Source: Calliopum simillimum
Lineage: Eukaryota; Arthropoda; Insecta; Diptera; Lauxaniidae
Reading direction: 5' to 3'
Assembly: GCA_951812925.1 (NCBI GenBank)
Contig: OX638368.1
Span: 74,682,422 to 74,746,421, forward strand
DNA: 64,000 nucleotides
Numbering within the stretch: the stretch's first letter is position 1; every line of letters begins with the position of its first letter. Shown here one piece after another: positions 1 through 10,474 of this stretch. Both the position numbers and the translations under genes were made by a program. Under the pieces are notes generated by a model that was not told where the DNA came from, searched no databases, and saw nothing but the letters and a program-made list of their open reading frames with translations.

Positions 1-245
1 CAATAAATTTTAACTTGCCTACTTTGGTTGTAATGTAAAATTTCTTTTATTTGTATTCTCGAAATTAATATTTAGAAATAAAAACTTAATACTATAATTA
101 CAACATTAAACGAAAAATAAAAGTCTGCATTTATAAATACTAGAGAAAAAAAAAACTAATTTTAAACTTAACTAATACACATACTTGAACTAAACACAAA
201 CCTCATCACAATCTATTCGTATTTTTTTCATCTGCGGAAGCTAGT

Positions 246-1121
246 TTATGCATAGTTTTTTTTTTTGATGCGTAACGCTGGTAGATGTACATTTGGATTT
301 TGATGCCAACATTCCTTCATTAATTTGGACATGCCAGCAAGCAACTATAAAATATATGTTCAAATCATAAATATTCATGAATAATAAGAATGAACTCTTA
401 CCGGGTCTGAACAGCAACGATTTGGTATTGACGGTCGATAATTATCACCACACACAACTTTACGCATATCTTCGAAACTAGGATCTGATGGTACAACATC
501 ATAAAAAGGAACTTTATATTCCTCTGCGATGCCACAAGAAATAGTGCGGCGACAAAATTATTTTATTCAGCAGGAAAAAAGATTTATGTAAATGCCTGTA
601 TATTTCCGTTTCCAACATTCTTCATCGCGAGTAAAAAATATTTTGACAGCTATACTTTCACCATGCCAATGCCCACGCCAGACTTCGCCATATTTGCCAC
701 GACCAATGCAATCAACGAGTGTAATCTGTTTTGCTAACGTACGTTGTACAAGAAGTGGTAACCCGCTCCCTGAGTCAGAAGTAGCTGAGTGTTGAAAATA
801 TTCCTGAATAATTATAAAAAAATATCAAAAGATAATAAAATCAGTATACTCGGGCACAAAAGAAATGATGCCAAAAACTAATATTATATGTATGTACCTT
901 TAATGTACTGTCGCCTGCACTGGTTGCACGTAAATCATCGTGCATCAAATATGATTCGGGATCTTGCTTTATACGCGTAGCTGCAATACGTTTTTGATGA
1001 TTGCGTCGTATAAAGTTGATAACAATAAGTGCTATTAGAGCAATTACAAGAAATGGCCCTAAAATTGCACTTGACATTTTTACTGCATAACTGCTATCCG
1101 TATCAATTCGTGTGACTTCGT
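246..1121 (-). pseudogene. sax-like: Decayed type I BMP/activin receptor fragment, saxophone-like
   Basis: Four exon-like pieces read right to left. Piece 898-1121 has a membrane segment (AILGPFLVIALIALIVINF) and a juxtamembrane stretch. Piece about 591-803 has the GS box and kinase N-lobe ([17 protein letters not shown], glycine loop [15 protein letters not shown] lysine). Piece 402-559 has the C-lobe motif [12 protein letters not shown]. Piece 246-344 has [15 protein letters not shown]. Introns are bounded by AG at 1122-1123, GT at 896-897, AG at 804-805, GT at 400-401 and AG at 345-346. The kinase middle (catalytic loop, DFG, activation segment) is missing between about 590 and 559, and the extracellular domain is absent. 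A run of 11 A at 255-265 and one of 7 A near 222-228 shift the frame; beyond them the usual C-terminal DEVCV is still readable out of frame. The functional family is a serine/threonine kinase receptor for BMP ligands. Sax rather than thickveins is my judgement from TLVDCIGRG. Confidence 0.75.
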
Positions 1122-1439
1122 CTGTAAGGAAAAAAGGGAAACAATTAAATTTGAATCTATAAATACAAAAAAGTGCTGGTCTTCTTTTTAGCTTAAGTTT
1201 TAGAAATTTTCTTATATCGATTAGCATGAGATCTAATGTATAGAGGAAATAAATATATCAGAAAATATGTAAGACGTGCTACATACTATGTAAAGATATT
1301 CTACAAACCTAAAAGGAAGGCACCGCTACGACTGGCATCCTGGTTTTTTTTTTTGGTCATTTTTGTTCCATTTTACCATATTTTGGACCGTAATTTACTG
1401 CACTCAACTTTCAAAAACGCTTGCGTATTTTAGCAAATT
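1122..1439. other. Spacer between two gene fragments
   Basis: AT-rich sequence upstream of the first visible exon of the receptor fragment, starting with its polypyrimidine tract and AG on the minus strand. I see no further exon or repeat here. Confidence 0.5.
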
Positions 1440-2240
1440 TCGCACGCACCATGGAGACTTTCTTTCATTGCACGCGATGCGATTTTTAATAGAATTTTCA
1501 GCATATATCTTTGACAATTTTGCGTTCCTTTTCACCAGCTAGCGAAACCGATATACCAGGACGTCCAGCACGCGCTGTACAACCTACACAATGTATATAA
1601 TGTTCAGTTGTAATGGGCATGACAAAATTTATAACGGTTCTAACACCAATGACACCCAGACCACGAGCAGCTATATCAGTAACGATTAGTGTATCAATCT
1701 GTTCGTCCTTGAATTTTTTCAAAGATTCTAAACGCTGTTGTTGCGTAAGATTACCGTGCAATTCTCCGGCTTGTATACCCAATAAAAACGATGTGCTTGT
1801 TTTTGATCTGTACAAAAATCATGCAATGATCATGAAATGTTCGACAAACCAAACTTGCAAAAATTGATTCACGATAACCTTTTTTATCTTCATGTATGCG
1901 CTTAAATTCTTGACGTAAATTCAATGCTACCGTCTGATTATAGGTGACGAAGATTTGCGAATTTTCATAATTACAAATGCGGCCACAGATTACATCTTCC
2001 GAAATCTCACTAATACAACGATTGGCACCACTGCTTGCCAGTAGGCCGTGATGATTAAGCTATGGCATAAACTGCTGCCTTAAGTATATAATTGAACTGG
2101 ATTTAACGAATGTTGATTCCATTTATGCGACGTTTATCAGACGATTGTTTGTGATCAGCTAAGCGACGTTCAGATTGTTTTGCTGGTCTATGTGTGACTC
2201 TGGATTATGCACTACATCCAGTAGTGGTTCAGGAACATTT
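1440..2240 (-). pseudogene. Rs1-like: Decayed DEAD-box RNA helicase fragment, DDX27/Rs1-like
   Basis: Read right to left in three frames, this is the helicase C-terminal domain: NQTVALNLRQEFKRI near 1900-1950, CRTFHDHCMIFVQ near 1810-1860, then AGELHGNLTQQQRLESLKKF and TVINFVMP in 1498-1815. The family member is a nucleolar ATPase of large-subunit ribosome biogenesis. Motif VI, normally HRxGRxxR, reads HCVGCTARAG here, so both ATP-contacting arginines are cysteines, consistent with CpG decay. A deletion or frameshift lies near 1800, and another after KDIC (stop near 1498), beyond which AENSIKNRI continues in a second frame to about 1440. The N-terminal RecA domain is not recognisable; 2040-2240 gives only weak coding traces. 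No introns are seen. Strand matches the neighbouring sax-like fragment. Confidence 0.75.
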
Positions 2241-2401
2241 TTCAACTGTGGAAATATAAAAATTGTTACGAAATTAGTTATTAAAGCTTAAATTTAAAAC
2301 AATGAACTTACTTTGCTTTCGGTTTTGATTTTGTTTAGAAATGTCATTATCAGCTGTTGAATTATTCACCAAATTAAAAAAAATTAAAAAAAATCTCACC
2401 T

Positions 2402-2593
2402 AACCCACGGTTGTTTTTTTTCCCTCAGTTGCACCCGCTAGCCCATGGTACACTAGCACGGATTTAACCTCAATTGCGGGCTCCTCTCTCACCCACAACC
2501 ACAGAACCCACGGTTGTTTTTTTTCCCTCAGTTGCACCCGCTAGCCCATGGTACACTAGCACGGTTTTAACCTCAATTGCGGGCTCCTCCCTC
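2402..2593. repeat. Tandem duplication, unit about 103 bp
   Basis: The segment 2402-2490 recurs at 2505-2593 with about two differences (GGATTT versus GGTTTT, CTCTCTC versus CTCCCTC). Both copies contain CACCCGCTAGCCCATGG. The open frame across it on either strand has no recognisable protein and is probably incidental. Confidence 0.8.
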
Positions 2594-2619
2594 GCCGACA
2601 AAATTTTTAGCAGCGTTTC

Positions 2620-2760
2620 ACCACGGTGTCTGAAGTTGCCAGTACGGTCAAAGATTAAATTTGCCACAGGCCTGTTCCGTAATCCGTGTGGTTTCAATGC
2701 ATTTTCATTTCGAAAACTTTTCGATGAAAGTGTTGGGTCGCATGATAAAAACAAGCATTA
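2620..2760. repeat. Fragment of an interspersed repeat also seen near 28.5 kb
   Basis: The stretch around 2678-2705 (TTCCGTAATCCGTGTGGTTTC) recurs in reverse complement at about 28545-28572. Weaker similarity continues through GAAAACTTTTCGATGAAA and GCATGATAAAAA. It is therefore a solo piece of the inverted-repeat family at 28.2-28.6 kb. Confidence 0.55.
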
Positions 2761-2867
2761 TCTCTAGTGGGCAATCACAAGTTCTACAAATACTATTGAT
2801 TTAGGAAATATTCTTAATAAAAAACACTCAAACGCTTAAAAATTATTATTTTATTTTTTTTTTACAT

Positions 2868-3457
2868 ATCTGTGGACTTTTGACAAAACAACCTAACTCG
2901 AAATTGTCAACTTTTCAGGAGAGCCTAAAACCTGATTAACTACTTTTCAATAATGTGGCTCAATTTCGTTGATGCAGCGTTGAATCAACGACGTATATAT
3001 TTATCAAGATACACAGTTCGTTACTGCGGTCTGTGGAATTTGTGAAAATTGATAAAATGTTGCTGAAAGCGGACTAACGAAATGTCTAAATACGTTCGTT
3101 TTTTGAATTTTGCGTCTGTTTAATATAAAATTTTTAATAAATCAAACGAATAAAATTTGGGTATCTTATTTATATACGTCGTTGGTTGAATCTCCTCTTT
3201 CCATACATTTTTATTAATCTGAAAGTGTTAGTTAACAAATTATTTTTTGGTTCATAACACTTCACCGCACAAATTGCGCTAAGTTCAAATCTTGCGTGAA
3301 TTATGGTACATCTCTCTGGGACATATCTCTGCATCAAGAAATCATAGAGACTTGGCGATTATACCAATTGAAGCGTATTTAAATTTTATAGTTAGGACTA
3401 TAATCCTGGAGAATTGTTTTATCTCGACTTAGGTTGTTTTGTCAAAAGTCCACAGAT
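2868..3457. mobile_element. Non-autonomous inverted-repeat element (MITE), about 590 bp
   Basis: ATCTGTGGACTTTTGACAAA at the left end is matched in reverse complement at 3438-3457. The inverted repeat runs about 30 bp (through ACAACCTAA) and continues a few bases with one mismatch. The interior is AT-rich with no coding signal. I could not settle a target-site duplication, so the superfamily is open. Confidence 0.75.
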
Positions 3458-4030
3458 TATCGGCACTTTTATGCCAGATCACGGTGTCGAAAATTTTATT
3501 AATTTAAATTTATTTTATGTAACCCCATTTTTTATTGGATATATTTTTTCTTCTGAGCAAAAACCAAGAACGGTACACTCGAAAGAAAAACGTAACAAAC
3601 CATATTTAATATTAATATTTTTGTAATATTTTTGTTAAGCTTTTCTATTTATAAAACTAAGTGAACATAAATTATAAACCGAACAATAGTACGCAATTTG
3701 CTCTGTTGATCACAATACATTTGTCAAAGGACTTTATAAATTCCATAAATTATTATTGATTTTGTAATAAAATTTAAAATAGTTTAAAAATTATATGAAC
3801 TATAGCATAGTTTGAAATTTGATTTTTAGTGAATATGAGTAAATTATATACGATATACATATTAAAATAAGTAAATTACTGCTGCTGCCAAACTAGCCAA
3901 TTCCCAAGTGAATCCCATGAAAAGCTCTCAATCGCCTGAAAACACCCAAAGTTAAGATTCAATTTCCTCAAATGATATTTTATAACATCTGGCAACATTA
4001 TTCTGAACCATCACACGCATTCTCTGGCAA
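3458..4030. other. AT-rich region, no gene seen
   Basis: No coding similarity, tandem array or element end recognised. A short inverted repeat, ACACGCATT / AATGCGTGT, lies at 4014-4044, at the breakpoint where the Gypsy A element is truncated. Confidence 0.5.
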
Positions 4031-4722
4031 TCAATGCGTGTGTGAGCAGAACTGCGGCAGCGCCCAGTTTCGCATCTTGATAATAATCTTTGCTATTTCA
4101 TGAACAATACTAGTGGTGTTCGTCAATCTATCACCTTCATTATAAAATAATGCCTTATATTTTGCTAGTAATTTTGAAATACCTGAACTCTCTTCACTGT
4201 TTAAGTGGTCTCTTTTAATATGCTCTAAAGCGCTTTCTTCTAATACATTAACCTGTTCTTGAATAATTTTACTTAAAAATGGTAGTTTCACAGAATTATT
4301 TAATTTAATTTCCTGATTTTCCATATCGATAGATTTAACGTTATTTTCAATCCAGTCCATTCCCAATAACAAGTCATAGTTTTTTTCTAAATAGATTTTT
4401 ATCCACCTCATTCTGGCGTTATCGGGTTGCTTAAACTCGACTGGACACTTTGTTTTACATTTTCAGTGGTTTTCTTAACTTCGCCTTCAATGGTATTAAT
4501 TCGTATTTTGTCACCTTGGATCTTTTCACATACTCTTTCAGGAACGGCCTTAGAGTTAAGTAGACTTATCGTCGAACCGGTATCAATCATTGCACTATTT
4601 TTTTTGTTGTCAAGGGTTAGCGCAATAAAAATCTTTTTCGACTCCGAGGCTAGTTGATAAAAAAACTCATTATCAACTAATTGATTTACCTCCTGCTTTT
4701 TATTGTTATTTAAAGCATCCAC
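4031..4722 (-). pseudogene. Gypsy A: retropepsin and start of the reverse transcriptase linker
   Basis: On the minus strand, 4408-4722 contains the aspartic protease signature AMIDTGSTISLLN with flap-like sequence downstream. In an overlapping frame, 4031-4411 continues with the LLGMDWIE hairpin and YKALFYNEGD, the segment that precedes reverse transcriptase in Ty3/Gypsy polyproteins. The frame changes at about 4410, and everything after the linker (RT, RNase H, integrase) is missing because the element is cut off near 4030. The protein would mature Gag and Pol. It follows gag, further right, as expected for the family. Confidence 0.75.
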
Positions 4723-4724
4723 TT

Positions 4725-5666
4725 CTATTGGTTGACTCTGAGTTTGAGTCGAATTTTTCTGACGATCACTGTTATTATGAATATAGGAGTTTCCACTATT
4801 TTGGCGAGAGTTCTTTTCGACGTTGTAATTGCGATTATTCCAATTATTATGACGTACTTGACCGTAATTATTATTTGAATTAAAGTGGCTACTATTATTT
4901 TTACTAAGATTATAGCTGTTCCCGTTATTATTTCGAAAATTGTTACTATTCCTATAATTATTCGAATTGCGAAAACTTTTCCCTTGATAATTTGTAGAAG
5001 TAGAATTTTGTATACTTTGATGAGATTTATTTTTAAAAAATTTTAAGTTGTAATGGTCTTACCCTACATATTTGTTTATAACCTTTCTAATACCTTCCAT
5101 TGTGTATTTGTCAAATAGCTCAGCTGCCAATGCACCAGCTGTTATTTCTTTAATTTTCATTACTAAAACACTGCTTAAATTATTAGCTATCAGCACTTAG
5201 TGCTCACTAAACACTGAACATTCTGCTATGTCACTTACTATATCTCTTATCTTATCCAATAATTCTAAAATTGAACTTACTTTAAAGATGTTATCTCTTT
5301 CATAATTCTTCCTTGATTTTTTGTTGGACGATACTGCAGCTTCAGTTTCTCCTTACACTCGGGCCAGGTTGCTGGTATTGCTGCATCTAGATAGTTTCTT
5401 GCCGGTCCCAGAATTTTTTGCTCATAGATCAATGTATACACTTGTTGCGTCTCATTTCCCCTGTCACTTAGAGCTCGTTCCACTGAAGTAATAAACGCTG
5501 GCAACGTTCCTGGTTTTCCCTCGAATCTTGGTAGATGCCTTATTCCTTTTTCTATGCCGCTCTTCGCTGACTGTGGTATATTTTGCTGCGTTACTATTTG
5601 CGTTAACGCCGTTAAGCACTGTTGCAAAATTTGAACATACATATTTCTGTTTAAGTCCCTCACCAA
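4725..5666 (-). pseudogene. Gypsy A: gag with Asn-rich tail
   Basis: The open part 5277-5666 encodes a Gag capsid-like segment (LPRFEGKPGTLPAFITSVERAL, then YLDAAIPATWPECKEKL), typical of LTR-retrotransposon Gag. After frame breaks at 5040-5270, the strand continues into a very Asn-rich basic stretch, about 4745-5040, that replaces a zinc knuckle and probably binds RNA. The start is not certain; 5666 is the first in-frame ATG. At least two frameshifts or stops make it non-functional. Confidence 0.7.
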
Positions 5667-5768
5667 ATTCCTGCGATCTCTTCTCTCCAGATTAATGCTG
5701 ATGTTTATTGAGTTTAGTCACTTCAGTTGTCTTTTTCTGAAGTTCAGCTTGATATTTGTTTTTAGTTG

Positions 5769-6045
5769 TTTTTATTTGATATTCGTTTCTGCGGTGACCA
5801 CTAAATTTTTCTTGGCACCTTTGTTTCCCACCTTATAACTTTCAATCGTATCGTTGTTGTTGTTTTTATTTGATGTTCGTTTCTGCGGTGACCACTAAAT
5901 TTTTTCTTGGCACCTTTGTCTCCCACCTTATAACTTTCAATCGCATCGTTGTTGTTGTTTTTATTTGATGTTCGTTTCTGCGCTAACCACAAAATTTTTT
6001 CTTGGCACCTTTGTCTCCCACCTTATAACTTTTCAATCGTATCGT
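5769..6045. repeat. Three tandem units of 94-95 bp in the Gypsy A leader
   Basis: Units begin at 5769, 5863 and 5958, each with TTTTTATTTGATRTTCGTTT followed by a conserved CTTGGCACCTTTGT and CACCTTATAACTTTCAATCG. Each unit starts with a short GTT run. They lie between the primer-binding site and gag, where some Gypsy elements carry leader repeats. Copies differ by a few substitutions and one T. Confidence 0.9.
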
Positions 6046-6082
6046 TTCACTTGATTCTTCTTATTTTAAAACAAAACAGAAT

Positions 6083-6100
6083 CCTACCCCGACTGCGCCA
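6083..6100 (-). promoter_or_regulatory. Gypsy A primer-binding site (tRNA-Ser type)
   Basis: The minus strand reads TGGCGCAGTCGGGGTAGGAT, starting directly after the putative LTR end. TGGCGCAGTCGG is the primer site used by the 17.6/297-type fly Gypsy elements. It sets the orientation (minus) and the LTR boundary. Confidence 0.8.
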
Positions 6101-6438
6101 ATTAAAATTCAACGTGATTTCTTTTTAACATACAACTTTATTCAACTGCTGACAAAACCAAACTGATTTTGAAGCCTTTTACTTAAAGCTAACGTTCTAA
6201 ACATTTATGTTATCGGATATGTAAACATTCATTCAACCTTGCCCTGCCAGCATAAATGCATAGTTGGCAGTTTTGCTTCGTTGGGAAAGCTTTTGTATGA
6301 ATGTTTCCATAGTGTGTTTATGGAAGACGATAGAATTACCAAGCCATAGGTTTTTGCTTGGTAGCAATATTGTCTTCCTTAAGTTGATCAACGTTTTTCT
6401 CAACGTCACGTTGATCAACTTTTCTACTATATGTAACT
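6101..6438 (-). repeat. Putative 5' LTR of Gypsy A
   Basis: The right-hand side of the primer site must be the LTR. On the minus strand a plausible start is AGTTACATATAG at 6438 and the end is TTTTAAT at 6101, matching AGT...AAT termini in this group. No second LTR survives to confirm it. It contains a 14-bp perfect inverted repeat, AAGTTGATCAACGT at 6381-6394 and its complement at 6409-6422. Confidence 0.4.
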
Positions 6439-6506
6439 CGCATGACGTTGCTAGTGCAGCGTATACACAGTGGCTCAGGGCTACCAATTTCTCATAAATC
6501 ATCAGT

Positions 6507-7890
6507 TACACTTCTTCTATAAGTGTAAGTGTCGACCCGTCATCCATAAATGCATACGTTGAAATGGCTTTTAGCTTTCCATATAAGGTCACCGGAACAA
6601 TTCGAAAATATGACTCATTTTCCATCATGGAGCTTCGATGATTATTAAGAGTACTGTCAACTATTGGATTTGATGAAGGTTCTGACAAGGCGCTTGCATT
6701 ATGAAGTAGTATGTTATGTTTTATAGTACATCCATCTACACCACACGATTTACTTAACCAGCACCAACCTTTATGTGCGCCCTAACATTGACGGCAAAAA
6801 TTTTCTTTTTTTACTACGTTCCATTTTTCTGCTACAGGCAACTCAAGGAATTTTTCACACTTGAATAATTTATGCTCACCCTTACACACTGTACAATCTG
6901 TGGTTGATTTAACTGATGCCTCCTTTTGGACATTAAGATGGCCGGATCTGCGTGGTGGCTTTTTATCTTCTTCTACAGCCAAATAGCCAATCCGAAAAAA
7001 TTTGCAAATTTGGTGTAGCAATCGCGTTGGAATAAATTGCCCAATTCAGCAGCATATCAGGACCAAGCTTTTCAGTAAATTCCTGTAAAAGAGTAGGATT
7101 ATTTAAGTATTCAGTAACCTGACTTGCTGTAATAGTCGCGCAAATATTTTTTACTGCAAACGCGTATTCAATAAGTGGCTCCAATTTGCCTCGCGGTGCT
7201 GGCAGCTTTCGTGCACGTTCAATTAGTGTTTTTAAAATATGTTCGGGCCTACAAAAATACATTTTTAATGTTCTTATGACGTCCGGAACCATCTCCGGAA
7301 GCATTAAACAATTACGTACGCCATCCCTTGCCTTACCAGGTAAGCATTTTGTAAACGAATTAAATTTTCGTCGTTGGTGTAGCCAGCAACCCTTGTACTT
7401 TGCTCAAATGAGCTAATAAAAATAGGCCATTCCCTGGGATCACCACTAAAGGATGGCAAGTCTTTAGGAACTGACTGGCGTGCAGTCATTTCTGTTTTTG
7501 TTAAATATCCGCGATTGCTTTTTACGCCCTCAAGTACATTTGAACGCATAGGTGTACTTTGATGCCCAGGATAAGAAAATGTTGGAATCTGAACCCACTC
7601 TCCAGAAACTAGACCAGCATTGCGTGCAGCTTCCAAATAAGTTAGGTTGTTGGCGGCGTTATCTTGGTTTTTTGCAAGTGGCTGCTCATTTATTTGAGCA
7701 TTAAATTTATTTACCGGCTGCATATTTTTATTTTGTTGAGTTTAGATGTTGGCAACGAGATCATCATCCATGTCACAATTGTTCAAAATTTCGTACTTGC
7801 GTCGCAAATATTCCTTCTCCAAAAGCATTTCATCCTCCAACTGTTACAAACGAAGCTGCTTCTTGTTGCTTATGATGTCGTTGCTCATTC
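6507..7890 (-). pseudogene. BEL/Pao retrotransposon gag and protease start
   Basis: Reading right to left: a Glu/Lys-rich coiled-coil start near 7890-7740 (EDEMLLEKEYLRRKYEIL); a DUF1759-type Gag in 6963-7723 (LPSFSGDPREWPIFISSFEQ, later RARKLPAPRGKLEPLIEYAF); zinc-knuckle cysteines in 6700-7021 (CTVCKGEHKLFKC, then CRQC and GWCW); and the protease signature in 6506-6688 (YAFMDDGSTLTLIE), where the pepsin-like D-D-G-S is intact. Frameshifts lie near 7310 and 6990, and there are stops near 7733 and 6780. Reverse transcriptase and everything after are missing at 6506, where the Gypsy A end begins. Confidence 0.8.
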
Positions 7891-8007
7891 GCTGACCTTC
7901 GGCAGTTTGCGGTTGTATATTGAGGTTAGGATTTTCCGATTTTATATTGAATTTAATTACTTTGATTTTTTAACAATTGAGTGGTAAAATTAAGAATTTT
8001 AAAGAAT

Positions 8008-8314
8008 TGTTCCTTAGTATTTGCGCTTATTATTCAGAAAAATAATATATTAACTAATTTTAAAAGCAGACGCAGCAGCTTTAAAATTCTTAAGTGAACA
8101 ATAATTCAATTTCTTAACCACTCGAAGTTAATTACAAAATTAAGTTTTTTAAAGCTCTTGTACGAGCACAAGAAAATAGAAATCAAAGAAAATATAAAGA
8201 AGTGCTAAAATTGATGATTTCAGCAGAGTTGCAAATTGTTTGCATGGTTTCCGTCAGCAGGCTAATGTTGAGTAGTAGTAGTATTGTGCGTAGTGTTAGT
8301 ATTTTTCGGTAACA
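8008..8314 (-). repeat. Putative 5' LTR of the BEL element
   Basis: Minus-strand sequence starting TGTTACCG at 8314 and ending GGAACA at 8008, about 307 bp, lies upstream of the BEL gag. It directly abuts copia integrase sequence on its right. TG...CA termini and location support it; no partner LTR or clear primer site was found. The 7891-8007 leader shows no feature. Confidence 0.35.
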
Positions 8315-8664
8315 GTCACTTTTTTGGATTTGGGATCCAAAAATCTGTAGACCTTAGACTTGTCCCAATATCCTATAAAAATTGATTCTTTGCCCTTTGG
8401 ATCAAGCTTTCGACGCTTCTGTTTTGGAACTTGCAAAACTGCTTTGCAACAAAATACTCTTAAATGGTTCAAGGAAGGTTTTCGTCCTGACTAAGCCTCT
8501 TTAGGAACACAATTTTCTAAGCCCTTGCAAGGTAGCCTATTCACAAGATACACTGCAATATTTACAGCTTCTGCCCAATAGCTTTTACTTAGATTCGATT
8601 CGATCAATAAGCATCGAGCCTTCTCAATCAGAGTTCTATTCATCCTTTCCGCCATACCACTTTG
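8315..8664 (-). pseudogene. Copia element: integrase C-terminal part
   Basis: Minus strand encodes GMAERMNRTLIEKARCLL, SKSYWAEAVNIAVYLVNRLP and, after a stop near 8491, LNHLRVFCCKAVLQVPKQKRRKLDPKG and IFIGYWDKSKVYRFLDP. These are the last part of the Ty1/copia integrase core and its C-terminal domain. The integrase core starts at 14.5-14.8 kb. The 8673-14505 insertion splits the two, and the reading frame is continuous when that insertion and one duplicate are ignored. Reverse transcriptase and RNase H, expected further left, are absent. Confidence 0.85.
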
Positions 8665-9500
8665 CTCAGGGGTAGTGCTGCGACATCTACATCGATGTTG
8701 ATGAAACATCGATGTTTTGCAAGAACATCGACTGTTTTTAACATCTATGTTTAAAGTTCGATTTTTTTGCAAAATCGATTTTTTGCCTCGATGTTTTTAT
8801 TCGATGTTTTCACAAATTTCGTTTGGAAAAATTTTGTTTTCACAAGTTTTGTTTGCACAAATTTTGCTTAGACAATTCGCATTCAAGATTGGAATGGGCG
8901 TGATAACAAATTTTTGGAACAGCGTTTTTTGTGTACATACGCGTCGTCTATTTCTAAAAAAAACATTTTTTTTTGCATAAATTAATGTTAAATAGCTAAT
9001 TGTTTGCATTTATTTATTTACTTTGAAGTTTGAGCCAAAAACGCTGTCAAATATATTACTACGTCATAGTTATGTTACCGTAGCCAGATTAGGGACATTT
9101 TCTGCTTTTGAACACAAAAAAAATTTTTTTTTTTTTTTGTTGTTTAAGTTATCCTGAAGCACAATATTTTAGCATTGTTTTTTTTCTGTATTTTTTTAAA
9201 ACTTTTAATTTTGAACTCAATGGAAAGAAATTTGTACATATTTTTTTTTTTTTTTGTTAAATTTTGTCGTGTGTATCTATTTAAATATTTTGACACAAAA
9301 ACATATACATATTTTTTTCAAATAAATACAGGATTGCGATTTTTGTAAATCTTTTCAGGGATAAGTGAAAAAAAAAAATTAAATGAGAAAAAAATCCGTT
9401 GATCTGATAACACAGCATTATATCATCGTCAGCCAATCAAAATCATTTAATATTAAAAAATTATCTGATTGGTGTTTGACTCAATATGGCGGATGTGCAT

Positions 9501-10174
9501 TAGGCATGCGCTTATTTTACGATTTTCTGATTTTCGTTCATGCCGCCCCCTGAAATCCTTCTAATGGTCATAAAAACAAATACTATGAAGTTTCACGGCG
9601 ATCGGATAACGATAACCCTGCCCGCAAGAGAGGTCAAGGTCAAGTTGAGGTTTCAGGCAAAAAATAATGAAAATTTTTTTTAAACTTAATTAAATTAGTC
9701 AAAGCATAACTTTATCTTATAGCAAATTGAAATACCTTTCCAACAAGCTATAATTGTTTAAAATCGGGTAATAAATACGAATTCTATGAATTTTTCTTTT
9801 ACGGCATTAACAAAATTGCCGCAAAATGCTATTCTACTACATATGGTATTTTGCGGCAATTTTGTTAATGCCGTAAAAGAAAAATTCATAGAATTCGTAT
9901 TTATTACCCGATTTTAAACAATTATAGCTTGTTGGAAAGGTATTTCAATTTGCTATAAGATAAAGTTATGCTTTGACTAATTTAATTAAGTTTAAAAAAA
10001 ATTTTCATTATTTTTTGCCTGAAACCTCAACTTGACCTTGACCTCTCTTGCGGGCCGGGTAATCGTTATCCGATCGCCGTGAAACTTCATAGTATTTGTT
10101 TTTATGACCATTAGAAGGATTTCAGGGGGCGGCATGAACGAAAATCAGAAAATCGTAAAATAAGCGCATGCCTA
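9501..10174. mobile_element. Foldback element, 327-bp arms, 8-bp duplication
   Basis: Arms 9501-9827 and 9848-10174 are equal in length and nearly identical in inverse orientation (I noticed two mismatches near 9620/10055), with a 20-bp spacer. Ends are TAGGCATGCGC. The flanking duplicate is ATGTGCAT at 9493-9500 and 10175-10182. No coding. Nested inside the 8673-14505 element. Near-identity of the arms suggests a young insertion or arm homogenisation. Confidence 0.95.
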
Positions 10175-10474
10175 ATGTGCATATTTTAGTGTTTTATTTT
10201 ATTGAATATCTTATTAATCTCAATAAAAATATAAAAAACTGACAAGCTTTTTAGAATAATGTGAACCTTCTTTACTATATAAAACAACTATATCCGGGAA
10301 TCTTTGATGGTGTTATCACGCCTATTACTTACTATTAAGGGTGTGCAAAGACCTGTTCGAACATTTTCGAGAATTCCGTCGTTTGTTTGCTCGTTTGTTC
10401 GAATGTTCGTAGCTTGCAACTTGTCTGCCAACTGCTTCGCTCTTGTTGCAAGTTGTTGCACAGGCTGTGTACAT

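Noticed and set aside
5769..6045. CRISPR-like regular repeats
   Set aside because: Units of 95 bp are directly adjacent without spacers and lie in a retroelement leader of a eukaryote.
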